A stretch of DNA of 7,819 nt from CAIYHK01 sp964638795 (GTDB lineage Bacteria; Actinomycetota; Acidimicrobiia; Acidimicrobiales; Ilumatobacteraceae): NCBI GenBank assembly GCA_964638795.1, contig CAZXAX010000069.1:1-7819 (forward strand), read 5' to 3'. The position numbers were made by a program, and so were the translations under genes. Positions within the stretch are counted from its first letter, which is position 1. Every line of letters begins with the position of its first letter. The notes under the pieces are model-generated. The model saw nothing but the letters and a program-made list of their open reading frames with translations, ran no database searches and was not told the DNA's origin. Below, one piece after another: positions 1 to 5,894 of this stretch.

Positions 1-240
1 GTGGACCGAGTAGGTGAACCGGTTCTGATTCGTGTCAGTTACTTCCCAAATTGGCAAGTGAAGGGAGCGGATGCTGTCTACCGTGCAGCTCCGAACTACA
101 TGGTGGTTGTGCCAACCGAATCACAGGTTGTGCTGACGTATGGAACATCGGGAATTGAGTATCTCGGAATTCTGATGACACTTGCGGGGATTGGCATTTT
201 GATCTTGTGGTGGCGTCGGGGAAGTCGTATCCATTACGGG
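1..240 (+). other. C-terminal end of a membrane protein, read in frame into the mutase
   Basis: Residues 1-80 of the first open frame contain VSYFPNWQVKGAD and then PNYMVVVPTE, followed by one hydrophobic helix (IEYLGILMTLAGIGILILWW) and a basic WRRGSR turn. From memory, this resembles the C-terminal end of large polytopic actinobacterial envelope proteins (YfhO-like, or those labelled 6-pyruvoyl-tetrahydropterin synthase-related), in which a beta-rich extracellular portion precedes a last helix. The positive residues after the helix would put what follows in the cytoplasm. About 25 low-complexity residues (Gly, Ser, Asp) then link to the mutase. The identity of the family is a recollection, not a search result. 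Confidence 0.5.
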
Positions 241-1650
241 GTGGGACTTTATGGTCCGAGTTCTGGTGCCAGCGACCTGACTGAAAATTCAGATGTGGAG
301 GCACTTGATGTCATCGTGAAGGCCTACGACATTCGTGGTCTTGTTCCGTCGCAGTTCAATGCTCAGATTGCGAATGCGCTCGGGATTGCATTCGCCAACT
401 TCGCTGATTCGAAAACGGTACTAATCGCGCGCGACATGCGGACTTCGGGCGACCTCTTGTGTCGCGCATTTGCTGATGGTGTTCGCCGCCAAGGTGTGAA
501 TGTCATTGACCTTGGTCTTGCCAGCACGGATCTTCTCTACTTTGCTGCGGGCACATTGAATGCGCCGGGTGCAATGTTCACTGCGTCGCACAACCCAGGT
601 GAGTACAACGGCATCAAGATGTGCCTCGCTGGGGCAAAGCCGATCGGCGCCGATACGGGCCTGGCCGAGATCAAAGCCATTGCCGCAAAGGTGCTCGCAG
701 GACAAGCACCACGGGCAAGTGCGCTCGAGGGAACTATCGAATCACGGGACATGGTTGAAGATTTTGCAAACCATGTTGTGTCGTTCCTTGGTGGCATAGA
801 TCTTGGAACGATGCGAGTGGTAGCCGATACCGCAAATGGAATGGGTGGCCTCGTAGTTCCAGAAGTATTCCGCTTAATACCCGGAGTTGAGCTTGAGGTG
901 ATGTATCCAGAACTGGACGGAACATTCCCGAACCATCCTGCCGATCCGATTCAACCGGAGAACCAAAAAGATTTACGTGCACGAGTGGTTGCGGGCGGGT
1001 TCGATGTTGGACTGGCCTTTGACGGCGACGCTGACCGAGTTTTTGTTGTCGATGAAAAAGGTGAAGGTCTCTCTGGCAGCACCACCACGGCGATTCTTGC
1101 TGCTGCGGTCTTGCGGAATAATCCAGGGGCGACGATTCTCCATAATCTCATCTGCTCGCGTGCGGTCTCCGAGGTCATCCGTGAAAACGGTGGAGTGCCC
1201 GTACGCACCAAGGTTGGGCATTCATACATCAAGCAAGTGATGGTGGATACAGGTGCGGTGTTCGGTGGCGAGCACTCAGCGCACTATTACTTCCTCGATA
1301 ATTTCCGAGCCGATAGCGGACTCATCGCAGCAATGATCGTGCTCGCTGAGATTGCGCGGTCGGGCAAACCGTTGTCCGAGTTACGTAAACCGTTTGACCG
1401 TTACGCCGCAAGTGGCGAGATCAACACGAGTGTTAATGACCCGCTGTCAGTTATCGAACTCGTGGCTGAGGAGTTTGCAGAATTTCCGCAAGACCGGCTT
1501 GATGGCCTTACCGTTGACTGTGGTGAATGGTGGTTCAACCTGCGCCCGTCCAATACTGAGCCGCTGTTACGCCTGAATCTCGAAGCCGCAGACAGAAGTT
1601 CGTGCGATATGCACGTGTCGCGTCTCTTGTCATTAATCACCGGCGGCTAG
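1..1650 (+). CDS. manB: Phosphomannomutase/phosphoglucomutase with an N-terminal membrane segment, 5'-partial
   Basis: The frame is open from base 1 to the TAG at 1648-1650 (549 codons), and the true start probably lies upstream of the window. Residues about 103-549 form a complete alpha-D-phosphohexomutase, which interconverts hexose 6-phosphate and 1-phosphate (mannose or glucose) in the cytoplasm for GDP-mannose or other envelope glycan precursors. Visible motifs are the N-terminal IVKAYDIRG (105-113), the phosphoserine loop TASHNP (194-199, Ser196), the metal loop DGDADR (341-346), the sugar-binding loop GEHSAHYYF (423-431) and the phosphate-binding loop RPSNTEP (515-521). Residues 1-80 are foreign to this family: an extracytoplasmic-looking stretch with SYFPNW, then a transmembrane helix (about 53-71) followed by RRGSR. 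No stop codon separates the two parts. A separate mutase could start at the in-frame GTG at 295 (reading MEALDVIVKAYDIRG), but I see no Shine-Dalgarno sequence before it. The enzyme call is firm; substrate preference (mannose or glucose) and the fusion are not. Confidence 0.9.
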   Translation: MDRVGEPVLIRVSYFPNWQVKGADAVYRAAPNYMVVVPTESQVVLTYGTSGIEYLGILMTLAGIGILILWWRRGSRIHYGVGLYGPSSGASDLTENSDVEALDVIVKAYDIRGLVPSQFNAQIANALGIAFANFADSKTVLIARDMRTSGDLLCRAFADGVRRQGVNVIDLGLASTDLLYFAAGTLNAPGAMFTASHNPGEYNGIKMCLAGAKPIGADTGLAEIKAIAAKVLAGQAPRASALEGTIESRDMVEDFANHVVSFLGGIDLGTMRVVADTANGMGGLVVPEVFRLIPGVELEVMYPELDGTFPNHPADPIQPENQKDLRARVVAGGFDVGLAFDGDADRVFVVDEKGEGLSGSTTTAILAAAVLRNNPGATILHNLICSRAVSEVIRENGGVPVRTKVGHSYIKQVMVDTGAVFGGEHSAHYYFLDNFRADSGLIAAMIVLAEIARSGKPLSELRKPFDRYAASGEINTSVNDPLSVIELVAEEFAEFPQDRLDGLTVDCGEWWFNLRPSNTEPLLRLNLEAADRSSCDMHVSRLLSLITGG

Positions 1651-1659
1651 CCTTCGCTT

Positions 1660-1893
1660 ATGGCTCTTGATCCAAAATTGCTGGCGATCCTGGCTGACCC
1701 ACAGGACAAAGGTCCGCTCTATTACCTCGAAGACGAGAACTGCCTGTACAACCCGCGGCTTAAGCGTTGCTACTGCGTCAAGGACGACATTCCAGTAATG
1801 CTCATAGACGAGGCGATGAATCTTGATGATGCCGAGAACACTCGTGTGCAGAACAAGGTGAATAGCCAAGGCATCAAACCGACATTCGGCTAG
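1660..1893 (+). CDS. Trm112-like small protein (UPF0434/DUF343 type)
   Basis: This is a 77-residue protein starting at ATG 1660, 9 bases after the mutase stop, so translation is probably coupled; no strong ribosome binding site is seen. The N-terminal pattern MALDPKLLAILADPQDKGPL and the later VKDDIPVMLIDEA (40-52) match the two conserved ends of bacterial Trm112-like proteins, whose family normally has LLxILACPxxxGxL and VRDGIPVLL. Eukaryotic and archaeal Trm112 is a zinc-binding activator of methyltransferases; the role of the short bacterial forms is poorly defined. Here the Cys of the family CP motif is Asp13 (ADP), and the remaining cysteines are Cys28, Cys37 and Cys39, so a classic four-Cys zinc site is not intact. 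The position between a phosphomannomutase and ahcY is the usual actinobacterial context for this gene. The next gene, ahcY, consumes the product of methyltransferases, which fits a methylation link but does not prove one. Confidence 0.82.
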   Translation: MALDPKLLAILADPQDKGPLYYLEDENCLYNPRLKRCYCVKDDIPVMLIDEAMNLDDAENTRVQNKVNSQGIKPTFG

Positions 1894-1907
1894 CGTCAAG
1901 AGACTCT

Positions 1908-1913
1908 GAAAGG
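1908..1913 (+). promoter_or_regulatory. Ribosome binding site of ahcY
   Basis: GAAAGG lies 7 bases before the ATG at 1921, at good spacing, and supports that start. The whole gap between the Trm112-like stop and ahcY is 27 bases, too short for a separate leader or riboswitch, so ahcY is probably transcribed with the two genes upstream. Confidence 0.6.
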
Positions 1914-1920
1914 CACTGAA

Positions 1921-3372
1921 ATGGCATCTTCTATTGGCGAGCGTCGCGACTATCGCGTGGCCGACCTCGGACTCGCACCGTTTGGACGCAAGGAAATTCA
2001 TCTTGCGGAGCACGAGATGCCGGGTCTGCGAGCACTGCGCAAGGAATATGGCCCACTAAAGCCACTTAAAGGTGCGCGCATCTCTGGTTCGCTTCACATG
2101 ACCATTCAGACCGCAGTCTTAATTGAAACTCTCACCGAGCTCGGCGCAGAAGTGCGTTGGGCATCGTGCAACATCTTTTCCACCCAAGATCATGCCGCCG
2201 CCGCAGTAGTAGTTGGTCCAAATGGAACCCAAGAAAACCCCCAAGGGGTCCCAGTGTTTGCTTGGAAAGGCGAGACACTTGAGGAATATTGGTGGTGCAC
2301 TGACCAGATGATGACCTGGCCCGATGGTGACGGCCCCAACATGATCTTGGACGACGGTGGCGATGCCACATTGCTCGTGCACAAGGGTGTTGAATACGAA
2401 AAAGCGGGTGCGGTTCCCGATCCAACAAGCGCAACGAATGCCGAGTTGGCAATCGTGCTCGGACTCTTGCAGCGGTCACTGAAGGCGGATCCAACAAAAT
2501 GGACTCGCATGGCGGCAGGTATTCGTGGCGTCACCGAAGAGACCACTACTGGGGTGAAGCGTCTTTACAAGATGGCTGAGAAAGGGGAACTGCTCTTCCC
2601 GGCAATCAATGTGAATGATTCGGTTACAAAGAGCAAGTTCGACAACCTCTACGGATGTCGCCACTCGCTCATCGATGCAATCAACCGCGCAACGGATGTA
2701 ATGATCGCTGGCAAGCTTGCAGTTGTCTGTGGTTACGGTGATGTTGGTAAGGGCTGTGCGCAGAGCTTGCGCGGTCAAGGTGCGCGGGTAATCGTTACTG
2801 AGATAGATCCCATTAACGCGTTGCAGGCCGCGATGGAGGGCTACCAGGTTGACACCACAGAGTCAGTCCTTGGTGAAGCCGACATCTTCGTAACGGCAAC
2901 CGGCAATGAGGCAATCATCACCGTGGAGCACATGGCAAAGATGAAGCACAATGCAATCGTTTGCAACATCGGCCACTTTGACAACGAGATTGACATGGCC
3001 GGTCTCGCAAGAAGTGGCGCCACTCGTGACGAACTAAAGCCTGGTACCGACCTTTGGACTTTCCCTGACGGTCACGCTGTGATCATCCTTGCAGAAGGGC
3101 GTCTAGTGAATCTTGGTTGTGCAACCGGTCACCCGAGTTTTGTGATGTCGTGTTCGTTCTCTAATCAGGTCATTGCTCAGATTGAGATGTTTAACAACGT
3201 GAAGAGCTATGAACTTGGCGTGCACATTCTCCCCAAGCACTTGGATGAGAAAGTCGCCGCACTTCACCTTGAAGCACTCGGTGTGAAACTCACTCCGCTA
3301 TCGGACGAGCAAGCTGAATATCTCGGAATTAGCCCGAGTGGTCCGTTCAAACCCGAGCACTACCGCTACTAG
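1921..3372 (+). CDS. ahcY: S-adenosylhomocysteine hydrolase (adenosylhomocysteinase)
   Basis: This 483-residue cytoplasmic NAD-dependent enzyme splits S-adenosylhomocysteine into adenosine and homocysteine, relieving product inhibition of methyltransferases and feeding the methionine cycle. Motifs are in the expected order: the substrate region SLHMTIQTAVLIETL (57-71), LDDGGDAT (143-150), TEETTTG (205-211), the signature NDSVTKSKFDNLYGCR (232-247; Lys237 and Asp241 match the human catalytic Lys186 and Asp190), the Rossmann loop GYGDVGKG (271-278), NIGHFDNE (349-356) and the conserved tail PFKPEHYRY (475-483), which in the family reaches into the NAD site of the neighbouring subunit. Residues about 150-195 contain the extra segment found in the longer (about 480-residue) bacterial and plant form. 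The start ATG 1921 has a GAAAGG ribosome binding site. It closes the manB-trm112-ahcY block. Its TAG stop overlaps the stop of the opposing gene in the tetramer CTAG (3369-3372). Confidence 0.97.
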   Translation: MASSIGERRDYRVADLGLAPFGRKEIHLAEHEMPGLRALRKEYGPLKPLKGARISGSLHMTIQTAVLIETLTELGAEVRWASCNIFSTQDHAAAAVVVGPNGTQENPQGVPVFAWKGETLEEYWWCTDQMMTWPDGDGPNMILDDGGDATLLVHKGVEYEKAGAVPDPTSATNAELAIVLGLLQRSLKADPTKWTRMAAGIRGVTEETTTGVKRLYKMAEKGELLFPAINVNDSVTKSKFDNLYGCRHSLIDAINRATDVMIAGKLAVVCGYGDVGKGCAQSLRGQGARVIVTEIDPINALQAAMEGYQVDTTESVLGEADIFVTATGNEAIITVEHMAKMKHNAIVCNIGHFDNEIDMAGLARSGATRDELKPGTDLWTFPDGHAVIILAEGRLVNLGCATGHPSFVMSCSFSNQVIAQIEMFNNVKSYELGVHILPKHLDEKVAALHLEALGVKLTPLSDEQAEYLGISPSGPFKPEHYRY

Positions 3373-5216
3373 ATATTCTCAAGGCCCGCACCAATATTCA
3401 CGGTGGTGGTCCGTGAAGTGGCGGGCTTGCCATTGCCACGACTGCGGCGAGCATGGTTAAGCACGATCGTCATCGTTTGCTCACCGCGATAAACAGAATT
3501 GGCCTTTGCGTAGGCGATCTTGGTGCATTGCTGCGCTGGTTGCGGTGTGAATGTTTTCCAGTTGGTACCCGATTGTTTCTTGGTTGTGCCGAACTTTTTC
3601 CCTGTGCAGGAGTAGTTTCCACCGGAGATTGTGATTGAGTACGTCACTTGGCCGATGAAGCGCTTCATACGCATGTGGGGCGTAATGGAGATTCGACCCT
3701 CTGCATCCTGGGCCCATATGAGAATCAGCTCTTTGCCGATTTTCATCGCAGTGCACCCATTAGCGGGCATTGGTTGCTGCGCGGTTATATCACCGACAGT
3801 GTCACTGTTTGGTGGGCGACCCCACGCGACGTTTCCAAAGCAGTTAGCGCGTCCGAGATCAGCAATCGGTGCTGGTGGCGGGGCTAAGCCCGAAATTCCA
3901 GCGACTTCGTCAATGTCGAATGCCTGGGCATAGCAATAAAAATTCGCAGCTACTTGATAGATGCAGCCGTCTTCACTTTGTGGTTCCAGCCCAAGCTGTC
4001 CGAAAAGTCCATCGCCCCAACAGAAAAGGTTGAAGTCACCAGTGATCGCACAGGTGAAAAAGTCGCCACCCGTGATCGCAAGCACATCAGTACCCGCAGG
4101 CAGGACAGAGATGCTTTGCGGTGTCTTTCGCCCTGATGGTGTTTCGTCGATTGCGCCAACGCCCACTTGGCCGTAAGTGTCAAGACCCCAACACTTTGCA
4201 CTTGCATCGGCAAGGACCGCACAAGTGTGCCCATAACCGCCGTGAACAGCCACCACTCCCGATAAACCAGTGCTGGTTGGCGATTGCACATTGGTGCCAC
4301 TGTCGGTATTCGTTCCAGTGCTTCCTCCGTAATTCTGACCCCAACACCAGAGTTCACCATCACCATTTTCGATCGCACAAAAATTTCCACTTCCCATCGG
4401 GAACGAAATTGATGCAATTCCTGATTTGATCTGAAACATGTTCAGACTTGGATCATTGCCCGGACCATTGCCCAACTGCCCATAAGAATCTGCACCCCAG
4501 CAATAGACATTTGATGTGGTGTCGAGAATGCATGTTGAATCAACACCAACAGCTACCTCCACTGGAACCGTTGAACCCAAAACTGATGCCGATGTTGGTG
4601 TCACAGCCGGTGACAGCCCATCGTCGGCAATGCCAGTCCCGAGTTCCCCGTTGCCATTGAAGCCCCAGCACTTCAGTGTTCCTGCGGTGACAGCACAAGA
4701 GTGATTGAAGCCAATTGAGAGCGAAGTTACATCGGTGAGGCCTGCAATCTGCACCGGTGTGTGGCACCAAAGTGCTGGCAGGAGTGTGTCGTGCTGGCAG
4801 TTTGTCGTGTAGGACCCATAGTCATCAGGCGCGATCCCAAAAGTGCCCCGCGACGCGTCGCCCCAGCACCAAACGTTGCCATCAGTGGTTAACGCACATG
4901 AGGTATCGGCAAATGCATATACGGACTCAACATTGACTAGTCCAGTAACGGTCTGCGCCGCGGTGTAATAACCAGACCCAGGAATTGACGAGCCGTCACC
5001 CACCTGTCCGGCGTTGTCACGTCCCCAACACCGCACTGTTCCCTCGGCAACGACTACGCATCCGTGGTACGCGCCAAGTGCGAGCGAACCTTGGTATCGA
5101 GCGGTATCTCCTGTGCCAACCGACCCATTAGGGCCCGCAGCAACAGAGCTTGCCGGCGCCACCACAACTGCAGCAGTCAATAGTGTCAACAGAACTCGCA
5201 AAACGGAACGTCGCAT
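3369..5216 (-). CDS. Secreted seven-repeat RCC1-type beta-propeller protein
   Basis: This 615-residue protein starts at ATG 5216 (complement). The frame extends to an in-frame TTG at 5228, but a GGAGG 5 bases before the ATG decides the start. Residues 1-27 (MRRSVLRVLLTLLTAAVVV, then SSVAA) are a clear Sec signal peptide, with cleavage near Ala26 or Ala27. Residues about 41-440 hold seven repeats of the RCC1 type (PF13540-like), each with C-x(8-10)-C-W-G followed by a G-Q-L/V-G-like turn. The cysteine pairs are 53/63, 107/117, 174/183, 229/239, 280/291, 332/342 and 389/399. Two inter-blade loops add pairs 140/151 and 418/428. After a Pro-rich linker (APPPAPIAD), residues about 455-615 form a beta-rich, basic domain I do not recognise, with Cys459, 488, 537 and 564. 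There is no LPXTG motif, lipobox or membrane anchor, so release or loose attachment to the cell surface is expected. RCC1 propellers in eukaryotes are nucleotide exchange factors or ubiquitin-ligase parts; no such role follows here, and ligand binding is only a guess. Confidence 0.9.
   Translation of the reverse strand: MRRSVLRVLLTLLTAAVVVAPASSVAAGPNGSVGTGDTARYQGSLALGAYHGCVVVAEGTVRCWGRDNAGQVGDGSSIPGSGYYTAAQTVTGLVNVESVYAFADTSCALTTDGNVWCWGDASRGTFGIAPDDYGSYTTNCQHDTLLPALWCHTPVQIAGLTDVTSLSIGFNHSCAVTAGTLKCWGFNGNGELGTGIADDGLSPAVTPTSASVLGSTVPVEVAVGVDSTCILDTTSNVYCWGADSYGQLGNGPGNDPSLNMFQIKSGIASISFPMGSGNFCAIENGDGELWCWGQNYGGSTGTNTDSGTNVQSPTSTGLSGVVAVHGGYGHTCAVLADASAKCWGLDTYGQVGVGAIDETPSGRKTPQSISVLPAGTDVLAITGGDFFTCAITGDFNLFCWGDGLFGQLGLEPQSEDGCIYQVAANFYCYAQAFDIDEVAGISGLAPPPAPIADLGRANCFGNVAWGRPPNSDTVGDITAQQPMPANGCTAMKIGKELILIWAQDAEGRISITPHMRMKRFIGQVTYSITISGGNYSCTGKKFGTTKKQSGTNWKTFTPQPAQQCTKIAYAKANSVYRGEQTMTIVLNHARRSRGNGKPATSRTTTVNIGAGLENI
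3381..3428 (+). terminator. Long hairpin just after ahcY, a likely terminator
   Basis: An inner perfect stem pairs TTCACGG (3397-3403) with CCGTGAA (3411-3417) around a 7-base loop TGGTGGT. An outer stem pairs AAGGCCCGCAC (3381-3391) with GTGGCGGGCTT (3418-3428), with one bulged G on each arm and a 5-base bulge (CAATA) on the left. It starts 9 bases past the ahcY stop. The following bases (GCCATT) are not a U-tract, so it would be a tail-less terminator of the sort often reported in actinobacteria. It lies wholly inside the last codons of the opposing RCC1-type gene. I judged the pairing by eye; no energy was computed. Confidence 0.5.
3900..5096 (-). repeat. Seven RCC1-type protein repeats (tandem blades)
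   Basis: The coding sequence is a divergent tandem repeat. At DNA level the core is an octamer CCCCA(A/G)CA on the + strand, encoding the C-W-G of each blade, at 5023, 4861, 4663, 4495, 4339, 4186 and 4015. Steps are 162, 198, 168, 156, 153 and 171 bases, all multiples of three, giving blades of 51-66 residues. The longest step contains the extra-cysteine loop after blade 2. Outside the core the copies are well diverged, so this is an old duplication and not a recent expansion. Confidence 0.85.
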
Positions 5217-5221
5217 GATCG

Positions 5222-5226
5222 CCTCC
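5222..5226 (-). promoter_or_regulatory. Ribosome binding site deciding the start of the RCC1-type gene
   Basis: GGAGG on the minus strand (CCTCC on the plus strand) lies 5 bases before the ATG at 5216-5214. It overlaps the alternative TTG start at 5228, which would have no ribosome binding site of its own and would put acidic Glu2 before the basic signal-peptide end. Both facts favour the ATG. Confidence 0.75.
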
Positions 5227-5246
5227 AAGTGTTGGGCCGTGTCTCA

Positions 5247-5252
5247 ATTGTA
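5247..5252 (-). promoter_or_regulatory. Candidate -10 box for the RCC1-type gene
   Basis: The minus strand reads TACAAT here, a TANNNT match. A start of transcription near 5240 would give a leader of about 24 bases that includes the GGAGG. No convincing -35 hexamer is seen 16-19 bases upstream (around TAGCCC). The rest of the 89-base gap between the two divergent genes (5217-5305) shows no clear plus-strand promoter for the ComF-type gene. Confidence 0.4.
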
Positions 5253-5305
5253 GAAAGTTTTGCTATTCAGGGCTAGGGCTTGGTTTCCGTTCCTGCCTCT
5301 GAGCC

Positions 5306-5836
5306 GTGCACCTCATGAAGATGGTCAGGGTATTTACCGCTGGGGCGTATGCCGGTGAATTGAGATCAGATGTATTGCGACTCAAAAATGCGAATGATCG
5401 CCGCGTCGCAATCAAGTTGGGGCAGACGCTCGTGCCCTTGGTTGCTAATTGGTCGGTTGATTACATCACCTGGGCACCGACCACACATGAACGTCGGCGA
5501 TCTCGTGGCTTTGACCATGCGGAGTTGATCGCGCGTGCAGTCGGAAAGAATTTAGGTGTCCGAACGTTGCCGTTATTACGGCGCGAAGATGCAATTGCCC
5601 AGCATGGCCGTAGTCGTGCCGAACGCATACGTGCGCCGAAGATGGTTGCAAGACCGCGGGTGTTTGCAAAGTGCGTGGTTGTGGTCGACGATGTGGTCAC
5701 AACAGGAGCAACTCTCTTTGCATGTGAATCTGCATTGCTGCAGGCGGGTGCCAGTGACGTGCGGCTAGTAGCGGTGGCGCAGACTCATTCTTTAATCGCT
5801 AGCGACGCAAAAGATGAATATTTACCCAATAAATAG
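5306..5836 (+). CDS. ComF-family phosphoribosyltransferase, lacking the zinc finger
   Basis: This 176-residue protein has the type I phosphoribosyltransferase core of the ComF family. The PRPP-binding loop is VVVVDDVVTTGATL (124-137), preceded by HERRRSRGFDHAELIAR (61-77), which matches the family RR..RGFNQAELLA motif, and by RSRAER (102-107). ComF in naturally competent bacteria helps DNA uptake or recombination. In actinobacteria the protein is widespread without known competence, so its substrate here is unknown. Family members usually start with a four-Cys zinc ribbon of about 40 residues. This one begins directly at the next segment (FTAGAYAGELRSDVLRLK), and an in-frame TGA at 5300-5302 rules out a longer frame. 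Starts at GTG 5306, ATG 5315 or ATG 5321 are all possible; none has a good ribosome binding site, and homology only requires sequence from about 5324. The longest frame is given. It lies 58 bases before secA on the same strand. Confidence 0.85.
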   Translation: MHLMKMVRVFTAGAYAGELRSDVLRLKNANDRRVAIKLGQTLVPLVANWSVDYITWAPTTHERRRSRGFDHAELIARAVGKNLGVRTLPLLRREDAIAQHGRSRAERIRAPKMVARPRVFAKCVVVVDDVVTTGATLFACESALLQAGASDVRLVAVAQTHSLIASDAKDEYLPNK

Positions 5837-5894
5837 GTAGGAAACGGCCCGCGCAAGGTCCTGAGCGGCGCCCAAAGGTAGGCTTGTCGTTCGC

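Noticed and set aside
1891..1920. Possible SAH or SAM riboswitch before ahcY
   Set aside because: Only 27 bases separate the preceding stop from the ATG, too few for these aptamers, and the upstream bases are coding.
1633..2013. 126-codon open frame on the minus strand across the Trm112-like gene and the ahcY start
   Set aside because: It is antisense to two well-recognised genes, matches no family I know, and is explained as a coding shadow.
3320..3340. Small inverted repeat CTCGG...CCGAG near the ahcY end as a terminator for the minus-strand gene
   Set aside because: Only 5 bp with a 7-base loop, inside coding sequence, no better than chance in this composition.
3950..4417. 155-codon open frame on the minus strand inside the RCC1-type gene
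   Set aside because: It is a shifted frame of the repeat gene; the true frame has the signal peptide and seven regular repeats.
3631..4704. Several plus-strand open frames of 60-102 codons opposite the RCC1-type gene
   Set aside because: Cys/Pro/His-rich translations without start signals or family features, all antisense to a strong gene.
4015..5030. Regularly spaced CCCCA(A/G)CA octamers as a CRISPR-like or regulatory repeat
   Set aside because: Spacing is always a multiple of three and the octamers encode the Cys-Trp-Gly of each blade, so they are protein repeats.
5217..5228. TTG at 5228 as start of the RCC1-type gene
   Set aside because: The GGAGG lies within its first codons and is ideally spaced for the ATG at 5216, which gives a standard signal peptide.
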